From NCBI RefSeq assembly GCF_000423565.1, contig NZ_KE384037.1:338951-402950 (forward strand): a DNA stretch of 64,000 nt. Direction: 5' to 3'. Below the pieces are notes generated by a model. It was not told where the DNA came from. It saw only the letters and a program-made list of their open reading frames with translations, and made no database searches. The position numbers were made by a program, and so were the translations under genes. Origin of the DNA: Runella zeae DSM 19591. Its GTDB lineage: Bacteria > Bacteroidota > Bacteroidia > Cytophagales > Spirosomataceae. Of the stretch, positions 47,276-57,251 are shown piece by piece (the stretch's first letter is position 1; every line of letters begins with the position of its first letter).

Positions 47276-48046
47276 CAATAAAAATATATTTTATAATGTA
47301 AAATTATATTCTTAAAATTTTTATTCCAAAAATCAAGGTATAATCCTAGCAAACTTTATCAAAAAGCAAGCCACTGCGCTTGTCAATCCGGCTCGTGTGA
47401 TTCTCCAAAAAGGCCTTATAGGTGGATTAAATTGAGATTAAAAGCCGTTTTTTGTAGGCAAGTAATCAAATCAGCCGTGAACCCTTTTTTAAAAAATTTG
47501 TTTTTCTTCTAAAGCCAATCCTGTCCTTGGTGACTAGAAAAACTTTTTTTATATCCCATCATCACCTGTAAACACCCATACCAACTCGCAGCGGTTTTGA
47601 CCTAACCTAGAGACACATTTATAATTATGGAACCCCAACCATAGTTTTTTGTAGAAGACCTGCGATTGTGTATTTCTGTGCATACTTTACTAATAAGAAG
47701 TAGCATAAGAAGCGGGAGTAAGGTTTAAATCATAAAAACCATGCTTGCTCTGATTAGCGCAAAGTCATTTCTGGAAAAAGTTAGAAGAGTCCCCTGCATT
47801 CTATTGTTAGATTTAGGTGCATACGTCGATTTTTTATCAAACGACACGTGATTGGGTTGCTATTTATAAGTAATTGTGCAAAATAGAATTTCCACGTTTT
47901 TACTTTTTTGACTCTCCGCTAAATAAGGCTAACTGTTTTATTTAGCTACTGATTATCAACACAATTAACTGTGCTTTGGCACTGAGTTAAGAGATAATTC
48001 AGCTTATTATTTGTGCGCATTTTTTCATAATCAAACATCATCCTTC
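47276..48046. other. Large intergenic region between IclR and efflux operon
   Basis: About 770 bp between divergent genes. No convincing gene, RNA or repeat was recognised; all frames are broken. It contains the palindrome 47288-47304 near the IclR start. The length is unusual for this gene-dense window and it may hold decayed sequence plus the efflux promoter, which was not located. Confidence 0.5.
47288..47304. promoter_or_regulatory. Palindrome upstream of the IclR gene, candidate operator
   Basis: ATTTTA-taatg-TAAAAT is a 6-bp inverted repeat 12 bp upstream of the IclR start. It resembles the palindrome at 46373-46389 in front of susC, which would fit autoregulation plus control of the locus. 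The AT-rich context weakens the case. Confidence 0.3.
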
Positions 48047-49396
48047 ATGAATTATTGGCCTACAGAAGACAAAAGGAGGACTATCGCTTTGCTAGTTGCC
48101 TTTCTTCTGCCTTTTTTAGCATTTTCCCAAACTACCCCCACGCCCGCTGAAAATGGGACTTTAGAAAATGCTTCTTTAGATGATATTGTAAAGTATGCCC
48201 TCAAAAATCAACCGTCGATTCAGCAATCACTGATAGATGAGCGCATTACCGAAAATACCATCAAGAATAAATTAGCGGATTGGTATCCCCAAATCAACTT
48301 CAATTATAATTTTCAGCACAATTTTATCGTGCAAACGAGCATAATCGGGGGCAATCCCGTCAAGCTAGGTGTCAACAACCTATCTTCTACGCAGTTTACG
48401 GTATCGCAAGCGCTCTTTAATAGAGACGTATTGCTGGCTAACCGCACGAAAAACGACGTCAGGCTACAAGCAAGCCAAATCACTACCAACAATAAAACCG
48501 ATTTGGCGGTGAGTGTTTCCAAAGCATTTTATGATGTATTGGCTACTATGCAGCAAATCAGCGTAACCCGCGAAGATATCGTACGGCTAGAACGAAGCCT
48601 AAAAGATGCTCAAAATCAGTACAAAGCAGGTATCGTAGATAAGATAGATTTTAAAAGAGCCACTATCGCCCTCAACAATACCAAAGCTGCCAAAAAAAGC
48701 AATGAAGAAATCCTGACCGCCAAACTTGAGTATTTGAAGTCATTGATGGGCTACCCCAAAGAACAAGCTTTGAAGCTTCAATACGATAGTCTCCAAATGG
48801 AACGAGAGATTTTTTTGGATACTTTACAAAATGCGGAATACGGCTCTCGGATTGAATATCAGTTGCTTAACACGCAAAAAAAACTATTGGACTACAACTT
48901 GCAGTACCAAAAATGGAGCTATTTGCCCACAGTGTCGGCCAATGGTGCCTATAATCTCAACTTCCAAAACAATCGTTTTGTAGATCTTTACGGTAAAAAC
49001 TTCCCCAACTCTTTTATGGCCCTGACGCTGTCGTTGCCGATTTATCAAGGCGGCAAGCGCAAGACAAATATCAATACAGCTGAATGGCAAATCAAAAGAG
49101 TGGATTTAGATATTCAACGACTAAAGATGAATATCGACGCCGAATATGCCAATGCTTTGAGCGCTTATAAAGCCAACCTCATAGAGTTGCTGGCTCAAAA
49201 AGACAATATGGATTTGGCCAAAGAAGTGTATGATATTATCCAATTACAATACAAATCGGGCATCAAAACCTACCTAGAGGTAATCACCTCCGAGGCGGAT
49301 TTGAGGCTTGCTCGCATCAACTACTACAGTTCTCTTTATCAGGTGCTTGCTAGCAAAGTTGATGTACAAAAAGCCCTTGGCCAAATCAATTTTTAA
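48047..49396 (+). CDS. TolC family outer-membrane efflux protein
   Basis: 449 residues from ATG 48047; a TTG at 48011 opens a longer frame with no signal-like start. Signal peptide RTIALLVAFLLPFLAFSQ, then the repeated helix/strand OEP pattern: LDDIVKYALKNQPSIQQSLI and, in the second half, MALTLSLPIYQGGKRKTNIN. QYKSGIKTYLEVITSEADLR is typical of the C-terminal helix. It forms the trimeric outer-membrane channel of the tripartite pump encoded with the next two genes. Confidence 0.9.
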   Translation: MNYWPTEDKRRTIALLVAFLLPFLAFSQTTPTPAENGTLENASLDDIVKYALKNQPSIQQSLIDERITENTIKNKLADWYPQINFNYNFQHNFIVQTSIIGGNPVKLGVNNLSSTQFTVSQALFNRDVLLANRTKNDVRLQASQITTNNKTDLAVSVSKAFYDVLATMQQISVTREDIVRLERSLKDAQNQYKAGIVDKIDFKRATIALNNTKAAKKSNEEILTAKLEYLKSLMGYPKEQALKLQYDSLQMEREIFLDTLQNAEYGSRIEYQLLNTQKKLLDYNLQYQKWSYLPTVSANGAYNLNFQNNRFVDLYGKNFPNSFMALTLSLPIYQGGKRKTNINTAEWQIKRVDLDIQRLKMNIDAEYANALSAYKANLIELLAQKDNMDLAKEVYDIIQLQYKSGIKTYLEVITSEADLRLARINYYSSLYQVLASKVDVQKALGQINF

Positions 49397-49420
49397 CACG
49401 ACAGAAATTCCTCATACAAG

Positions 49421-50524
49421 ATGTTTTCAAATTCCATGAAATATTTTACAGTATCCGTTTTGATAGTGACTTTGCTGATTTCTTGCGGCAAAAAAGAAGA
49501 ACAAAAAACGGCCCAAGCACCACCTGCTGTCGCGGTATCATTAGAAGAAGCTACCTCTACCGATGCCCTGTATCATGACGAATACCCTGCTACCATCACT
49601 CCCCTGAATCAGGTGGAGCTTCGACCACAGGTGACGGGCTTCATTACGGGTATTCACTTCAAAGACGGCGCTCATGTAAGCAAGGGGCAGTTGCTCTATT
49701 CGGTGGATGCACAACTGTATTCGGCCAATTATGAACAAGCAATCGCCAATCTTAAAGTGCAGGAGGCTAATTTGCAGAAAGCCCAAAAAGATGCGGATCG
49801 CTATCATGAACTCGACAAAAACGACGCCGTAGCCAAGCAACTTGTAGATAATGCGGACGCTGCCCTCGAAGTTGCCAAAAAACAAGTAGAAGCCTCCAAA
49901 GCCAACGTATCGGCAGTACAAACCAATGTGAGATATACCAAAGTATATGCCCCTTTTAGTGGAATCATCGGTATATCGCTCGTGAAAGTAGGAGCAGCCG
50001 TATCGGCAGGACAAACCGTATTGAATACCATTTCGTCGGACAATGAGCTGGCGGTGGACTTCAACGTGGATCAAAAAGAGATTTATCGCTTTACTAATTT
50101 GTTAAAATCCAACAAACCTGCCGACTCTACCTTTACCTTGGCTTTTGGCGCAGATGTGTACCCTTATCCGGGTAAAATCCAACTCATCGACCGCGCCGTC
50201 GATACCCAAACGGGGTCGATCAAAACGCGCTTGATTTTCCCGAATCGTGACAATCTTCTGCGGGCTGGTATGACCGGAACCGTCAGAGTTTTGAATCGCG
50301 CGGCAAAAGCAGTAGTGATTCCTTACAAGGCTGTGACGGAGCAATTGGGCGAGTTTTTTGTGTATGTAGCAGGCGATAGCAGCAAAGTAAGTCAGCGACG
50401 AGTAGCTTTAGGAAAATCGTTGGGCAATAAAGTAATCGTCAAAGAAGGCTTAAAAGAAGGCGAAAAGATTGCCGTAGAAGGCGTGCAGAATCTCCGGGAA
50501 GGAGCAGTAATTAAAACAAATTAA
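49421..50524 (+). CDS. RND efflux periplasmic adaptor (HlyD/AcrA family) lipoprotein
   Basis: 367 residues. Lipobox LISC ends a short hydrophobic leader, followed by GKKEEQK. The barrel-sandwich halves are VELRPQVTGFITGIHFKDGA and TKVYAPFSGIIGISLVKVGA, flanking a helical hairpin (NYEQAIANLKVQEANLQKAQ). DRAVDTQTGSIKTRLIFPN and LLRAGMTGTVRV are the beta-barrel signature. It links the inner-membrane pump to TolC. A start five codons in (MKYFTV) is equally good. Confidence 0.92.
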   Translation: MFSNSMKYFTVSVLIVTLLISCGKKEEQKTAQAPPAVAVSLEEATSTDALYHDEYPATITPLNQVELRPQVTGFITGIHFKDGAHVSKGQLLYSVDAQLYSANYEQAIANLKVQEANLQKAQKDADRYHELDKNDAVAKQLVDNADAALEVAKKQVEASKANVSAVQTNVRYTKVYAPFSGIIGISLVKVGAAVSAGQTVLNTISSDNELAVDFNVDQKEIYRFTNLLKSNKPADSTFTLAFGADVYPYPGKIQLIDRAVDTQTGSIKTRLIFPNRDNLLRAGMTGTVRVLNRAAKAVVIPYKAVTEQLGEFFVYVAGDSSKVSQRRVALGKSLGNKVIVKEGLKEGEKIAVEGVQNLREGAVIKTN

Positions 50525-50543
50525 CCACGGAAATTCCTCAAAG

Positions 50544-53500
50544 ATGATTGCAGATATTTTTATAAAAAGACCAATCACCGCCATTGTTTCGTCGATTGTG
50601 ATTGTGTTGGTTGGGCTTATTGCTTTATCCACGCTACCCATTGCCCAATACCCCGATGTAACCCCTCCTACGGTGACTATTTCGGGAAACTTCATAGGGG
50701 CCGATGCCCAAACCGTAGAACAAACCACTACGACGGCCATCGAAACCCAAGTGAATGGCGTACCCGGTATGAGCTACATGTCAAGCAATAGTACAAGTAG
50801 CGGCCAAAGTGGTATCAACGTAGTGTTTGAAGTAGGAACTGACGTCAACATCGCCGCTTTGGATGTTCAAAACCGAGTCAGTGTGGCAGAGCCTTCCTTG
50901 CCCGATGCGGTCAAAAGATTAGGGCTTACGGTTCGGAAAAGACAGCCCAGTATCATGATGGTTTTGGCGTTGTATTCTCCCAATGGTACCCACGATGCTC
51001 AGTTTATTGGAAATTATGCCAATATTTATCTAAAAGATGCCCTTCAGCGGGTCAAAGGTGTAGGAGATATTATTTCGCGAGCCGATGATTTTGGGATGCG
51101 TATTTGGCTCAATCCCGAAAAACTTGCAAGTCTACGCATGACTCCTGCGGACGTATCGGCGGCATTGTCCGAACAAAACCTCCAGATTGCGGCAGGTACC
51201 ATAGGTGGAAATCCCCAGCCCAATACCCAGAGTTTTGAGTATAGCGTACTGACCAATAGCCGATTAAATACCAAAGAGGAGTTTGAGGATATTATAGTCC
51301 GGTCTTCGCCTGCTCAAGGTAGTATCGTGTATCTGCGCGACGTAGCTCGGGTCGAGCTAGGAAAGTTTGATTATGGTTCCAATGCTTTTGTGGGAGGTAA
51401 ACCTGCGGCTTTTGTGTTGATTTATCAAGCTCCCGGAGCCAATGCCCTAGAAACATACGATGGCGTAATGAAAACTTTAGAGGAAATGAGAAAAACCTTC
51501 CCTAAAGACATTGATTTTGTGTTACCCACCGAAACCGCCACGGTGGTACGGGTCTCAATCAACGAAGTGTTGCAAACATTTGCCGAAGCCATGATTTTGG
51601 TGGTCATCGTGGTGTTTTTGTTTTTGCAAAACTGGCGTGCAACTTTGATTCCTATTTTGGCGATTCCTGTTTCGCTGATTGGTACGTTTATTTTCTTTAT
51701 TCCTTTTGGGTTTACCATCAATACCCTCACCCTCTTCGCGTTTGTATTGGCGATTGGGATTGTAGTGGATGATGCCATCGTGGTTGTGGAGGCAGTTCAA
51801 CACAACATCGACCATGAAAAACTTTCGCCCAAAGAAGCCACCACCAAAGCCATGAAAGAGATTTCGGGACCCGTGATTGCGATTGCTTTGATTTTGGCGG
51901 CGGTGTTTGTACCAGTGAGTTTTGTGCCAGGTATCGTAGGGCGTTTGTATCAGCAATTTGCGATCACCATTGCGGTATCCGTTTTGTTGTCGGCCTTTGT
52001 AGCGCTTTCGCTTACGCCGGCACTTTGTGCTACCATGCTCAGACCTTCTAAAGGGGCCAATGAGAAGAAAAATTTCTTAGAAAAATTCTTTGATAGCTTC
52101 AACAATTGGTTTGAAAAACTCTCGCATTCTTATACCCGTGGCGTAGCTAAGTGGATCAAAGCCACTCCTTACGTAATGGTGATGATGGTCTGCTTGTTTG
52201 TGGGATTGTTTTTCTTATTTAAAAACAAACCTACGGGCTTTGTACCGGTAGAAGATGAAGGGCGCCTTTTTGTTACGTACGAAATGCAAGAAGCTACTTC
52301 TACTACTCGCAACATCGCTATGCTAAAAGAAATTATGAAACGCGTAGAGGCCATTCCCGAAGTGAGAGTGGCAGGCGGGCTAGCCGGACTAAATGTCCTT
52401 AGTTTTTCTAACAAATCAAACGTGGGGACTTTGTTTATCAATCTCCACCCTTGGGCTAAACGTAAGGGTGCCGAGCACCATGTTCAGAGTGTTATTAAAG
52501 AAATACAAAAGCGAACCGCCGATATCAAAGAAGCGCGTGTATTGGCGATTGCACCACCGGCTATTCCGGGGCTTGGAGCTACCTCTGGTTTTACGTTTCA
52601 GTTACAACAAACCACGAGTACCGACAATATCCAGCAATTTGAAAAAGTAGCGCGTAATTTCTTGGCCGAGCTTACAAAACGCCCCGAAATCGGTACCGCT
52701 TTTACCTTTTTCAATACCCGTACGCCTAGTTATAAAATAGACGTTGACCGCGAAAAAACCAAAAAATTGGGGGTACAAGTATCAGATGTATTTAGTTCGC
52801 TGTCGGCCATGTTGGGTAGTAACTATGTCAATGATTTCAATCTTTATGGTCGAAACTTCCGGGTAGTAGTGCAAGCCGATAGTAGTTTTCGGTCGTCTTT
52901 GGATAAAATCGAGAAATTTTATGTGCGCAATCGCGAAGGAAACATGATTCCGTTGAGTGCGCTTATTACCACCAAAGTCATCGAAAACCCAGCGTTGATT
53001 TCTCATTACAATATTTACCGCTCCGTCGAAATCAACGGAACCCCTAAGCCGGGTTTCAGTAGTGGGCAGGCGATTACGGCACTTAGAGAAGTGGCCAATG
53101 CGACTTTGCCAGCGGGCTACGGCTATGAGTTTTCGGGCATGAGTAGCGAAGAAATCAAGGCGGGTGATAGTACTCTTATGATTTTTGCTATTTCGATTGT
53201 GTTTGTATTCTTGTTTTTGGCGGCTTTGTACGAAAGCTGGTCGATTCCGTTCTCGGTTCTTTTTGCGGTTCCGATTGGTGCCTTTGGTTCTATTTTGACC
53301 CTTACCTTTTTACCCAATCTTTCCAACAACATCTACGCCCAAATCGGGCTTATTACGTTGATTGGACTTGCGGCCAAAAACGCCATTTTGATTGTGGAAT
53401 TTGCCAAAGAGCGGGTCGATGCCGGTATGGAGCTTGTCAAGGCCACGCTCGAAGCGGTACAGCTTCGTTTACGACCTATCATCATGACTTCGCTGGCGTT

Positions 53501-53723
53501 TATTCTGGGGGTATTGCCTTTGGCCTTTGCCAGTGGAGCCGCCGCTGAGTCTCGCAAGACCATCGGTTGGACGGTATTTGGAGGAATGCTAGCCGCTACT
53601 TCTTTGGCCATTTTTGTGGTTCCGGTTCTTTTTGTATTGATTGAAAAAATCAGCATGGGCAAGAAAAAGCGCCAGCAAAACGAGCAAAATTCTCAAAACA
53701 CCACACCGCTTTCTTCTCACTAA
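50544..53723 (+). CDS. RND multidrug efflux permease, HAE1/AcrB family
   Basis: 1059 residues, full length. Opening MIADIFIKRPITAIVSSIVI is typical of HAE1 pumps. Twelve membrane segments flank two large periplasmic loops; the proton-relay Asp pair is in GIVVDDAIVVVEAVQ and the GFVPVEDEGRLF motif starts the second loop. LFAVPIGAFG and GLAAKNAILIVEFAKE are in the second half. It exports hydrophobic compounds by proton antiport through the adaptor and TolC. No regulator is adjacent. A lysine/glutamine-rich tail ends the protein. Confidence 0.94.
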   Translation: MIADIFIKRPITAIVSSIVIVLVGLIALSTLPIAQYPDVTPPTVTISGNFIGADAQTVEQTTTTAIETQVNGVPGMSYMSSNSTSSGQSGINVVFEVGTDVNIAALDVQNRVSVAEPSLPDAVKRLGLTVRKRQPSIMMVLALYSPNGTHDAQFIGNYANIYLKDALQRVKGVGDIISRADDFGMRIWLNPEKLASLRMTPADVSAALSEQNLQIAAGTIGGNPQPNTQSFEYSVLTNSRLNTKEEFEDIIVRSSPAQGSIVYLRDVARVELGKFDYGSNAFVGGKPAAFVLIYQAPGANALETYDGVMKTLEEMRKTFPKDIDFVLPTETATVVRVSINEVLQTFAEAMILVVIVVFLFLQNWRATLIPILAIPVSLIGTFIFFIPFGFTINTLTLFAFVLAIGIVVDDAIVVVEAVQHNIDHEKLSPKEATTKAMKEISGPVIAIALILAAVFVPVSFVPGIVGRLYQQFAITIAVSVLLSAFVALSLTPALCATMLRPSKGANEKKNFLEKFFDSFNNWFEKLSHSYTRGVAKWIKATPYVMVMMVCLFVGLFFLFKNKPTGFVPVEDEGRLFVTYEMQEATSTTRNIAMLKEIMKRVEAIPEVRVAGGLAGLNVLSFSNKSNVGTLFINLHPWAKRKGAEHHVQSVIKEIQKRTADIKEARVLAIAPPAIPGLGATSGFTFQLQQTTSTDNIQQFEKVARNFLAELTKRPEIGTAFTFFNTRTPSYKIDVDREKTKKLGVQVSDVFSSLSAMLGSNYVNDFNLYGRNFRVVVQADSSFRSSLDKIEKFYVRNREGNMIPLSALITTKVIENPALISHYNIYRSVEINGTPKPGFSSGQAITALREVANATLPAGYGYEFSGMSSEEIKAGDSTLMIFAISIVFVFLFLAALYESWSIPFSVLFAVPIGAFGSILTLTFLPNLSNNIYAQIGLITLIGLAAKNAILIVEFAKERVDAGMELVKATLEAVQLRLRPIIMTSLAFILGVLPLAFASGAAAESRKTIGWTVFGGMLAATSLAIFVVPVLFVLIEKISMGKKKRQQNEQNSQNTTPLSSH

Positions 53724-53746
53724 GATTTTATTTTTCTAATAATAAT

Positions 53747-53790
53747 AATGCCCCGAGAGTCAGTCGTATTCTCAGGGCATTTTTTATTTT
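53747..53790 (+). terminator. Rho-independent terminator of the efflux operon
   Basis: AATGCCCCGAGA (53747-53758) pairs with TCTCAGGGCATT (53770-53781), 12 bp with one mismatch, followed by TTTTTATTTT. It starts 23 bp beyond the permease stop. Confidence 0.88.
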
Positions 53791-53810
53791 ACGTAATTGT
53801 GTAAGATTAA

Positions 53811-53877
53811 AAAGTCAGGGCTAAAGCCCCTAGTTTCAGTCTTATTCTCTATGTTCCCTCAGCCTAAAGGCGTGGGG
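53811..53877. repeat. REP-like repeat pair GGGCTAAAGCCC and GCCTAAAGGC
   Basis: AAAGTCAGGGCTAAAGCCCC (53811-53830) contains the palindrome GGGCTAAAGCCC and recurs in diverged form at 39491-39510. A second palindrome GCCTAAAGGC lies at 53862-53871, followed by GTGGGG. These flank the gap before the ECF sigma gene and look like one composite intergenic repeat. Confidence 0.6.
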
Positions 53878-54019
53878 TTAGAAGAGTTTAACTCCACGTA
53901 GTGACGCTTGAATGGATTCTAATATCCAATTTATTTTTATTTGATTTTGACCAATATTTATGCAACATTTTCATCTTCAACGACTCTCATTGCCTATCGA
54001 ATAGAACATCAATCACATT

Positions 54020-54610
54020 GTGGAAGACAAAGAACTGGTTTACAAGGTTTTAAAAGGCGATAAAAACGCGTTTACGACCGTCATCAAAAAGACGGAAGGG
54101 CTTGTGGCTCAGATTGTTTTCAAACTGGTTGATAGCCCCGAAGAACGAAAAGACATGGCCCAAGAAATCTATTTAAAGGTGTATAAATCTTTGCCCGAAT
54201 TTAGATTTCAGTCTAAGCTCAGTACTTGGATTGGGCAAATTGCGTACAATACTTGCTACCATTCCTTAAAACACAAAAGGCCAATGCAGTCGCTTTCTGT
54301 CGAGTTAGGAAATGATTCGGACGACGATTGGCCGCAGAGAAATATCGACAAACTCCTCAGTGATTCTACCAACGAAACAGAAACTCTTATTTTTAAAACG
54401 GAGCTTTCTCAGATGATTCAGATTGCTTTATCTCAGCTTTCACCTATTTATCAAACGCTCATTACATTGTATCATTATGAGGAGTTGAGTTATGAGGAAA
54501 TAGCACAAATCACGCAACTGCCCATCGGTACGGTAAAAAACTATTTGTTTAGAGCAAGAAAAGCCCTGAAAGATAACTTATTGACACATTATACCAAGGA
54601 CGACCTATGA
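54020..54610 (+). CDS. ECF sigma-70 factor
   Basis: 196 residues from a GTG start. Region 2: DSPEERKDMAQEIYLKVYKS and FQSKLSTWIGQIAYNTCYHS; region 4: LSQLSPIYQTLITLYHYEEL and SYEEIAQITQLPIGTVKNYL. It overlaps the anti-sigma gene by four bases, so the pair is translationally coupled. The long acidic linker between regions (NDSDDDWPQ) is typical of Bacteroidota ECF factors. Target genes probably include its own operon; stimulus unknown. Confidence 0.92.
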   Translation: MEDKELVYKVLKGDKNAFTTVIKKTEGLVAQIVFKLVDSPEERKDMAQEIYLKVYKSLPEFRFQSKLSTWIGQIAYNTCYHSLKHKRPMQSLSVELGNDSDDDWPQRNIDKLLSDSTNETETLIFKTELSQMIQIALSQLSPIYQTLITLYHYEELSYEEIAQITQLPIGTVKNYLFRARKALKDNLLTHYTKDDL

Positions 54611-55056
54611 AAGCACCCCATCTTTCGGACGAAGAAATTCAGACGTATGCCTTGCGTTTGGACGAGGTATCGGAAGAAATCCATGCCCACGTTCAAGATT
54701 GCGAATTATGCCGACACAAGGTACAGGCATATCAGCTTGTATTTACAGCAATCGAAAAGCCTGTAGCACCCGTGTTTGATTTTGATTTGGCGGCAGCGGT
54801 CATTCAGCAACTGCCTCCTTCTGAGATAGTTGCCTATGACTCACGCTTTACCTCTTACAGTATCGGTGGAGGCGTATTGCTGGGGATTGGGATGCTTTTT
54901 TTCTATTTTTTCAACTATCCTATTTACTTATTTGAAGGACTTTCGAGCATTACTTTGAGCATTTTGTTGGCCGCTACAGTCAGTATTTCACTGTTTTTGG
55001 GGTACGACCTCTACGCCAAGTACCAAAAACAACTAAAAGTGCTAAATCTTTCTTGA
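54607..55056 (+). CDS. Zinc-finger anti-sigma factor, membrane-bound
   Basis: 149 residues. The N-terminal zinc-binding motif of anti-sigma domains is present as H-x3-C-x2-C in HVQDCELCRHK (about 28-38). Two hydrophobic segments follow (YSIGGGVLLGIGMLFFYFF and SSITLSILLAATVSISLFLG). It would bind the sigma factor encoded immediately before it. No FecR domain and no SusC partner, so the signal input differs from that of locus 1. Confidence 0.82.
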   Translation: MKAPHLSDEEIQTYALRLDEVSEEIHAHVQDCELCRHKVQAYQLVFTAIEKPVAPVFDFDLAAAVIQQLPPSEIVAYDSRFTSYSIGGGVLLGIGMLFFYFFNYPIYLFEGLSSITLSILLAATVSISLFLGYDLYAKYQKQLKVLNLS

Positions 55057-55118
55057 GCATTGCAACATTTCAAAGCTTAAGTGCTCTTATCAGTCAAAAC
55101 ACATTTACTATTACAATC

Positions 55119-55532
55119 ATGAAAAAACTTATTTTAATTTTAACAATCGTGGGCTTTGCCTCTACAGCCCACGCCCAAGACAGTCTTATGAGTCAGCACA
55201 CTTTTAATATTTGTGCCTCGATTCTGGTGTTGGGATTAGTGATGCTTTTTATCCTGACCGTCATGAAAAGACTGTTGGAACACCGCATCAAAAACCGTAT
55301 TGTTGAAAAAGGGGTGCCAGAAAGCATTGCGATGTCAATTCTGGAAGTTAGTCCCAAAGAAGACCGCAACGTCAATCTCAAATGGGCCTTGATTTTGGCA
55401 GGTCTCGGAATTGCTTTATTTTTTATTCATCATAGCCAGCCGTTAGGCATTCATTCTTTATCCATTTTGGCTTTTTGCCTATCTGCCAGCTTCTTAGGCT
55501 ACTTCTTTATCAGCAAATCTTCCAATAAATAA
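55119..55532 (+). CDS. DUF6249-like small membrane protein
   Basis: 137 residues from ATG 55119; the frame extends further upstream but a signal-like start (MKKLILILTIVGFASTAHAQ) is here. Three further hydrophobic segments (ICASILVLGLVMLFILTVM, ALILAGLGIALFFI, ILAFCLSASFLGYFFI) surround a cytoplasmic stretch RIVEKGVPESIAM. PLGIHSLSILAF is a conserved family segment. Proteins of this type recur behind sigma/anti-sigma pairs in Bacteroidota. Function unknown; it may take part in signal input. Confidence 0.7.
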   Translation: MKKLILILTIVGFASTAHAQDSLMSQHTFNICASILVLGLVMLFILTVMKRLLEHRIKNRIVEKGVPESIAMSILEVSPKEDRNVNLKWALILAGLGIALFFIHHSQPLGIHSLSILAFCLSASFLGYFFISKSSNK

Positions 55533-55559
55533 CTATTTTTCTCCCAGTTTAGTACAGTC

Positions 55560-57239
55560 ATGAAAACGTATCAGGATTATACCCCCAATGGGGGCAGGGA
55601 TTTTATTGCCCCAGCAACCCACATTGCTTTTTCAAAATTAGCCTTCGGGCTTGTATTGATTTTCTTTACAAAAGTGGGGCTTGCCCAATCCACTACCTCC
55701 CAAAAACTCGAACAACTGATAACCGCCTACCACGAATTGGGCTTGTTTAATGGTTCGGTTTTGGTGGTTCAAAAAAGCCAAATACTTTTCAACAAATCAT
55801 ATGGGTATCGTGATTTTAAGGCCCAAACCCTAGCTACCGAAAATACCAAATACTTAGCCTATTCCATCACAAAATCCGTTACAGCCACGCTTATTTTAAA
55901 ACTTGTTGAAGACCATAAACTTTCACTTCAAGACAAGCTTTCTACGTTTTACCCTTCGTTACCTTTTGCCGACAGTATCACCATCGAGCATCTGCTAACG
56001 CACACATCAGGCATATATGCCTACAACAACGACTACAGTATGCCCGTCGAAAGCGAACAGGCGATGATTAATTTTTTGAAGCAATCGAAGCTTAATTTTA
56101 AACCTGGAACCTCTTGGAGGTACTGTAACACAGGTTATTATTTGCTGGGATTTATCATCCAAAAAGTAACTGGAATGTCCTATGAAAAAGTGGTCAAAAA
56201 TTATATTTTCACCCCGTTGAGCATGTCGGAAAGCGGTTTTGATTACAAAAATCTAACAGATTCTCTGAAAAGCAAAGGTTATAAATCTACATTCAAAACC
56301 TACGTCAAAGAAGCTCCCCTTTACGACAATAAGGAGCTTTTTTCGGCAGGAGGAATGTACACAACACTTCGCGATTTATACAAATTTCACCAAGGAATGC
56401 AGTCTTATAAAATCATAAGCCAAAGCACCACCGAGAAAGCATACACCCCTTACAAAAACAACTACGGACATGGGTGGTTCATCGAAACTATGGCGGGTCG
56501 TAAGTTAGTTAGCCACAGCGGCGGCGCTTCGGGATTTCGGAGTTACTTGATTCGTGACCCTGAAAATGACCTTTGCATTGTTTTGTTGTGCAATAGCGAG
56601 GAGATTGATATTGTAGCTATCAAGAAGAAAATACTGGCCATTTTGTTCAACGAACCTTATTGGCTCCCCAAACAAATAAACCTGTCAGAGAAGCAACTAG
56701 CGAATTTGGAGGGTGCTTTTCAATATGGTTCAGAAATGACTTTTTATATTCAGGCTGGCAATGGTAGACTGCACATTATGCCTTCGCGTCAACCGTCGGC
56801 AATTTTACTTCCACAAACCGACAGCACATTTTACATTGACAAGATTGACGGAAAAGTTGAATTTAAGAAAAACAAATTAGGCGAAATTGACACCTTAGTT
56901 TTGGAACAGAAAGGCAAAAAATACATCCTGCCCAAAGCAAGTTTTCAGTGGGGAATAGTGGGAAGCGCCACCCCCAATGGCTGGGCAGGCGCGGATATAG
57001 TACTGAAAGCTGATATCACACAAAAAGGACGCTGGATAGTACGCAATATTTTATTGAAAAACGGAGAAATCAAATTCAGAGTCAATAACGACTGGACTCT
57101 CAGTTATGGAGGAACTGACGACCAAAATAAGTTAGAAAAAGGAGGCCAAAATATTCGAGTGGTGGCGGGTAGCTATGATGTCATATTAGATTTAATCAAT
57201 GTCGATAAGCCCACTTATCGCCTCGAAATCCGTCAGTGA
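55560..57239 (+). CDS. Serine hydrolase of the class C beta-lactamase family
   Basis: 559 residues with a hydrophobic leader ending near VGLAQS (start may lie later than 55560). The active-site SxxK is in YSITKSVTA, the YxN triad in WRYCNTGYYLLG and HxG in VSHSGGASGF, all as in penicillin-binding/esterase-type members. A C-terminal region after about residue 375 has beta-strand character (YILPKASFQWGIVGSATPNG) and resembles SusE-like or lipocalin-like additions. Exported. Probable peptidase or esterase acting on D-amino-acid peptides or esters; resistance function is not implied. Confidence 0.82.
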   Translation: MKTYQDYTPNGGRDFIAPATHIAFSKLAFGLVLIFFTKVGLAQSTTSQKLEQLITAYHELGLFNGSVLVVQKSQILFNKSYGYRDFKAQTLATENTKYLAYSITKSVTATLILKLVEDHKLSLQDKLSTFYPSLPFADSITIEHLLTHTSGIYAYNNDYSMPVESEQAMINFLKQSKLNFKPGTSWRYCNTGYYLLGFIIQKVTGMSYEKVVKNYIFTPLSMSESGFDYKNLTDSLKSKGYKSTFKTYVKEAPLYDNKELFSAGGMYTTLRDLYKFHQGMQSYKIISQSTTEKAYTPYKNNYGHGWFIETMAGRKLVSHSGGASGFRSYLIRDPENDLCIVLLCNSEEIDIVAIKKKILAILFNEPYWLPKQINLSEKQLANLEGAFQYGSEMTFYIQAGNGRLHIMPSRQPSAILLPQTDSTFYIDKIDGKVEFKKNKLGEIDTLVLEQKGKKYILPKASFQWGIVGSATPNGWAGADIVLKADITQKGRWIVRNILLKNGEIKFRVNNDWTLSYGGTDDQNKLEKGGQNIRVVAGSYDVILDLINVDKPTYRLEIRQ

Positions 57240-57251
57240 GTTAGTTAAAAT

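Noticed and set aside
55560-57239. Antibiotic-resistance beta-lactamase
   Set aside because: Motifs (SxxK, YxN, HxG) and the extra C-terminal domain fit the broad esterase/peptidase family; nothing points to a resistance enzyme.
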